Below, one piece after another: positions 61,287-64,000 of a DNA stretch of 64,000 nucleotides. Where the stretch lies: assembly GCF_030814435.1 (NCBI RefSeq), contig NZ_JAUSUW010000003.1, positions 409,689-473,688 on the forward strand. Reading direction: 5' to 3'. The notes under the pieces are model-generated. The model searched no databases, was not told where the DNA came from, and was given only the letters and a program-made list of their open reading frames with translations. How positions within the stretch are numbered: position 1 is the first letter of the stretch; each line of letters starts with the position of its first letter. The position numbers and the translations under genes are program-made. The stretch is from Peteryoungia aggregata LMG 23059. GTDB lineage: Bacteria > Pseudomonadota > Alphaproteobacteria > Rhizobiales > Rhizobiaceae.

Positions 61287-61888
61287 GGGAAAATCTCCTC
61301 AGCTTGCGGTGCTTTTCCCGGCTCCTCCGCATCGACATTGACACCCTGAAATGCTCCGATGCGCCGTGAATAGTGATCGCGGACGAGAAGCGTCAGGCCG
61401 CAATGGGAGCAGACATAGAGACTGGTGGTGACGGCTTCGGTGATGCCCTTGCAATGCACGCACTGAACGCGGCGAGCAAGCGACCCCCGATGCTCTGTGC
61501 GGATCGATTTGAAGTCGATGCCAAAATCGAGCGCCACCTGCATTGTTTGGCCGATAAATCCCTCGGTGCCTGCGAGATAGAGTCGGGTTCCCATTCGCGC
61601 CTGCACAAGATTTGCTTTCAGCCGTACCAACAGCGGGGCGATGGTCGGCGCCACCCAGACGGTGTCAGCCCCGAGACCTGACAGGCGGGCTGCATGATCG
61701 TCAGATGCTGACGCGCCCGCCACATAGAGGATCTCGGCGAATTCAAGGAAACCATCCCCGACTGTCGCCAGCTGGTCGATCAGCGCCTGAGCGCCCTCCG
61801 CCTCCAGCACGAAGAGATGCCGTTTCGCATGGGGATCGATGACCAAGCCTGTATATTGCGGCCTGCTCTTGATGCCTGCAACCAGCAT
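61283..61888 (-). CDS. dmmA: Dimethylamine monooxygenase subunit DmmA
   Basis: 201-residue protein with an N-terminal FNR-like alpha/beta region (SRPQYTGLVIDPHAKRHLFV, LYVAGASASDD) and a C-terminal zinc-ribbon or rubredoxin-like part with two CxxC pairs (CVHCKG and CSHCGL). This matches the DmmA-like family. The ATG at 61888 has AGGGGA six bases before it; a TTG 15 bases upstream is less likely. Confidence 0.82.
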   Translation of the reverse strand: MLVAGIKSRPQYTGLVIDPHAKRHLFVLEAEGAQALIDQLATVGDGFLEFAEILYVAGASASDDHAARLSGLGADTVWVAPTIAPLLVRLKANLVQARMGTRLYLAGTEGFIGQTMQVALDFGIDFKSIRTEHRGSLARRVQCVHCKGITEAVTTSLYVCSHCGLTLLVRDHYSRRIGAFQGVNVDAEEPGKAPQAEEIFP

Positions 61889-61899
61889 GCCGCGTCCCC

Positions 61900-63033
61900 T
61901 CAATCCTGAACCGTACGTTTTTTCTTTTCCGGATCGTCGAATGTAATCGTGTGGGCAATGGCCGGCGCATTCACCGTCTTGCCGCGCACCTCCACCTTCG
62001 CGCCCTGGATGGCATAGGGCACATCGATCCGCACGATCGCCATGGAGCGCCTGTTCAGCTTCGAATAGGAAGTGCAGGTAATCACGCCGACCTTGCGGCC
62101 ACCTGCCCAGATCTCGTCACCAGGATCACACGGCCCGTCGGCTTCGACGAGAAGCCCGAAGATCTTGAACCGTTCCTTGCCTTTGAGGCGCGCATGCTCC
62201 TCCGCCCCGCGAAAACCCGTTTTGCCGGGGCTGACCGTGAAGTCGAGGCCCAGCTCCCACAAGCTATCGCCCGCCGGCTGGTCGGCAAACGGATACATCT
62301 GCGAATTGTCGTAAGGATAAAACAGCAGACTGCTCTCGACGCGCAACATATCAAGCACCGAGAAACACACGGGAATGATGCCGAGCGAGGCACCTTCGGA
62401 AAGGATCGTGTCCCAGACGAGAACGGCATCCTGTGCACGCACAAAAATCTCGTAGCCGCGCTCGCCTGTATAACCGGTGCGCGAAATCATCACCGCTGCG
62501 CCGAACAGCGTCGTTTGCATGTGATGGAAGTATTTCAGCTGACGGATGCCCGGCACGTGCTTTTCGAGGAAATCAACCGCGACCGGCCCCTGAAGCGAAA
62601 GGTTGTGCAGATCGTCGTCGAACAACACCGCAACATTGCGCCCGGCGGCTTGCTTGACGACCTCCTCGTGGCCAGTTCCAGAGCCATGGACAAGAAGCCA
62701 GCTGTTAGGGCCAGTGCGGTAGATCAGGCAGTCATCGGTAAAATGGCCGCGCTCGTTGAGCATACAGGCATAGACCGACTTCCCGGGATAGACCTTGGTA
62801 AGGTCTCGCGTCGTGATGGCATCGAGAACGGCGATGGCATGCGGCCCGACCAGATGCACCTTCTTCAGGCCGGACACATCCATCAAGCCGGCCCGGGTGC
62901 GGACCGCGACATGTTCCTGATAGATATCCTTGTCATAAGTCCAGGCGGTCCCCATGCCGCTCCAGTCCTCAAGCTTGGAGCCGAGCGCACGATGCCGGTC
63001 GCCGAGTGCAGAAAAACGCCAACTGAGAGCCAT
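61900..63033 (-). CDS. dmmD: DmmD, GcvT-like tetrahydrofolate-dependent protein
   Basis: 377-residue aminomethyltransferase-family protein (VRTRAGLMDVSGLKKVHLVGP, LSLQGPVAVDFLEKHVPG, SRTGYTGERGYEIFV). It corresponds to DmmD and should transfer the released formaldehyde carbon to tetrahydrofolate. AAGGAG six bases before the ATG at 63033 supports the start. First gene of the dmmDABC-tmm operon. It resembles the C-terminal half of the nearby Tdm, so the two domains may be related by duplication. Confidence 0.83.
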   Translation of the reverse strand: MALSWRFSALGDRHRALGSKLEDWSGMGTAWTYDKDIYQEHVAVRTRAGLMDVSGLKKVHLVGPHAIAVLDAITTRDLTKVYPGKSVYACMLNERGHFTDDCLIYRTGPNSWLLVHGSGTGHEEVVKQAAGRNVAVLFDDDLHNLSLQGPVAVDFLEKHVPGIRQLKYFHHMQTTLFGAAVMISRTGYTGERGYEIFVRAQDAVLVWDTILSEGASLGIIPVCFSVLDMLRVESSLLFYPYDNSQMYPFADQPAGDSLWELGLDFTVSPGKTGFRGAEEHARLKGKERFKIFGLLVEADGPCDPGDEIWAGGRKVGVITCTSYSKLNRRSMAIVRIDVPYAIQGAKVEVRGKTVNAPAIAHTITFDDPEKKKRTVQD

Positions 63034-63899
63034 GCCATGCTCCTTCATATTTCACTATGTGGAAATAATTATTCCCAAGTATATGCATGTTTTTAAATCG
63101 GGCAAGGGAGCTCCGCAGAAAATTGCCGAAATTCCAGCCTTCGAAGAGATGTGCCCAAATTGCAGGCATGGGGTGGGGCGGCGGCAGGTTGGCACGGCCT
63201 GACCGCTCTTCACCAGTCACACACTTCTGCGCGCGCCAGCTGTATGCGGGTCCGCCGGCTGCCACCTGAACAAGCGCCTGCGCAAGGGTATGCGGATCAC
63301 GCTCTGCTGCATTCTCTGATCGTTGTTGCAAACTTGCTCGCGCAGGGCATCGCCGGGCAGACTCCTGCATGCCCTCCAGGTCGGCACCTTGTCAGCTTCA
63401 TCAGGATCACCGCTAGGCACTGCCAACCCATCTGGCGGTCGCGGCAAGCTGCATGACTTGAAACCCGTCACCAGGTGCCGATCTTGATCTGGCCGAATTC
63501 AGCGCTCACCTTCTAGTGCGGCCCGGCCAGCCGGGAACCGAAACAGGCTGCTGGCCAGGGACTTGTCGACATCAGCAAAACCCTCGTCGCCAAGGATAAG
63601 GGGTTCGTCGACGGCTATCGCATCCCTGAGCGGTCCCTACCCCGCACAGCGGAAACCCGCACTCAAGACATGCCGACCGCGCCCGGATCAAAGCCGCGCT
63701 TTGCGCGATATCCGGGAAAGACAATGAAGAACATCGGAGGCGTCAGCATCGCGACGGCGGCCAGGCCGTGATGCCGGGAATTCTCGTCACACCATGGCCG
63801 GAAAAAGGGACGCCGCAGGAGCCTGAGCATAGCGACCCAGGGGGGGGCAGGCGGGACCGACCTCCCCCGGCCATGGCGTTCCGCCCGAAGGCGCGCCAG
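63034..63899. other. Promoter region and degenerate sequence right of dmmD
   Basis: Bases just upstream of dmmD are AT-rich (TATTTCACTATGTGGAAATAATTATTCCCAAG) and probably hold the operon promoter. From about 63110 to 63899 only short open frames occur, none with recognisable residues; the sequence looks like decayed coding DNA. Confidence 0.45.
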
Positions 63900-64000
63900 T
63901 GAGAATGAATAGCCCCGAGATCTGTAGACGCCTTCTTTCCTAATTTTGCGGCAGGAAGAGCATCATGAGCAAATCGAATTTCACCGAAGAGTTTAAGCGC
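63900..64000 (+). mobile_element. Left end of a further IS3-family element
   Basis: The sequence TGAATAGCCCCGAGATCTG (63905-63923) resembles IS3-type ends and is followed by a transposase start, so the element continues beyond the window. The exact first base cannot be fixed without the other end. Confidence 0.6.
63965..64000 (+). CDS. IS3-family transposase OrfA, 5' end only
   Basis: Twelve codons, MSKSNFTEEFKR, match the usual start of one IS3 OrfA group (MSKSNFTEEFKRDAV). AGGAAGAG is nine bases upstream. The gene is cut by the window edge. Confidence 0.7.
   Translation, partial: MSKSNFTEEFKR

Noticed and set aside
62969..63370. 133-residue frame upstream of dmmD
   Set aside because: It overlaps the dmmD start in another frame and has no family features.

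Overview
The window looks like a chromosomal segment of an alphaproteobacterium of the Rhizobiales (Rhizobium/Agrobacterium-like). The evidence is uniformly GC-rich coding, smo/mtl polyol genes in the rhizobial order, a rhizobial-style hut locus, cyoABCD with SURF1, FixK/FNR-type boxes and tightly packed operons with 4-base overlaps. No rRNA, tRNA or CRISPR array was seen.

Left half (1-39.8 kb) is metabolic core. A + strand polyol operon (46-7392) holds the smoFGK transporter, smoS, mtlK, a HAD phosphatase and an FGGY kinase. A + strand histidine-utilisation locus follows: hutF, a hutH paralogue without the MIO triad, hutI, hutH, hutG, hutU, hutD and hutC (7531-17388). A minus-strand nitrogen-scavenging operon (17425-24826) combines a BMP-type ABC importer with a formamidase-like amidase, a biuret-hydrolase-like enzyme, a second isochorismatase-fold hydrolase and a cupin, and has a divergent LysR regulator. 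Two quinol-oxidase loci come next: cyoABCD-SURF1 with a divergent MFS transporter, and cydDC-cydAB-cydX with FNR/FixK-type boxes and an Rrf2 regulator. The 44-residue cydX had to be read by eye.

Right half (about 40-64 kb) is accessory and IS-bounded. A nasT-like regulator is cut by an IS3-family element at 40084. Next comes a catabolic block: a GntR regulator, an FAD 2-hydroxyacid dehydrogenase, an MBL hydrolase, a ThDP decarboxylase-type enzyme, an aldehyde dehydrogenase, a DUF3237 protein and a TRAP transporter. Together these resemble the logic of a mandelate-type pathway. An identical 11-bp palindrome lies at both of its promoters. A second degraded IS3 element (51524-52792) carries a 72-bp hexamer expansion.

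Beyond it are amtB and a complete set for stepwise N-demethylation of trimethylamine: tdm on +, and dmmD-dmmA-dmmB-dmmC-tmm on -. The predicted route is TMA to TMAO (Tmm), to DMA plus formaldehyde (Tdm), to MMA plus formaldehyde (DmmDABC). Monomethylamine genes are not in the window. The right edge enters a third IS3-family element.
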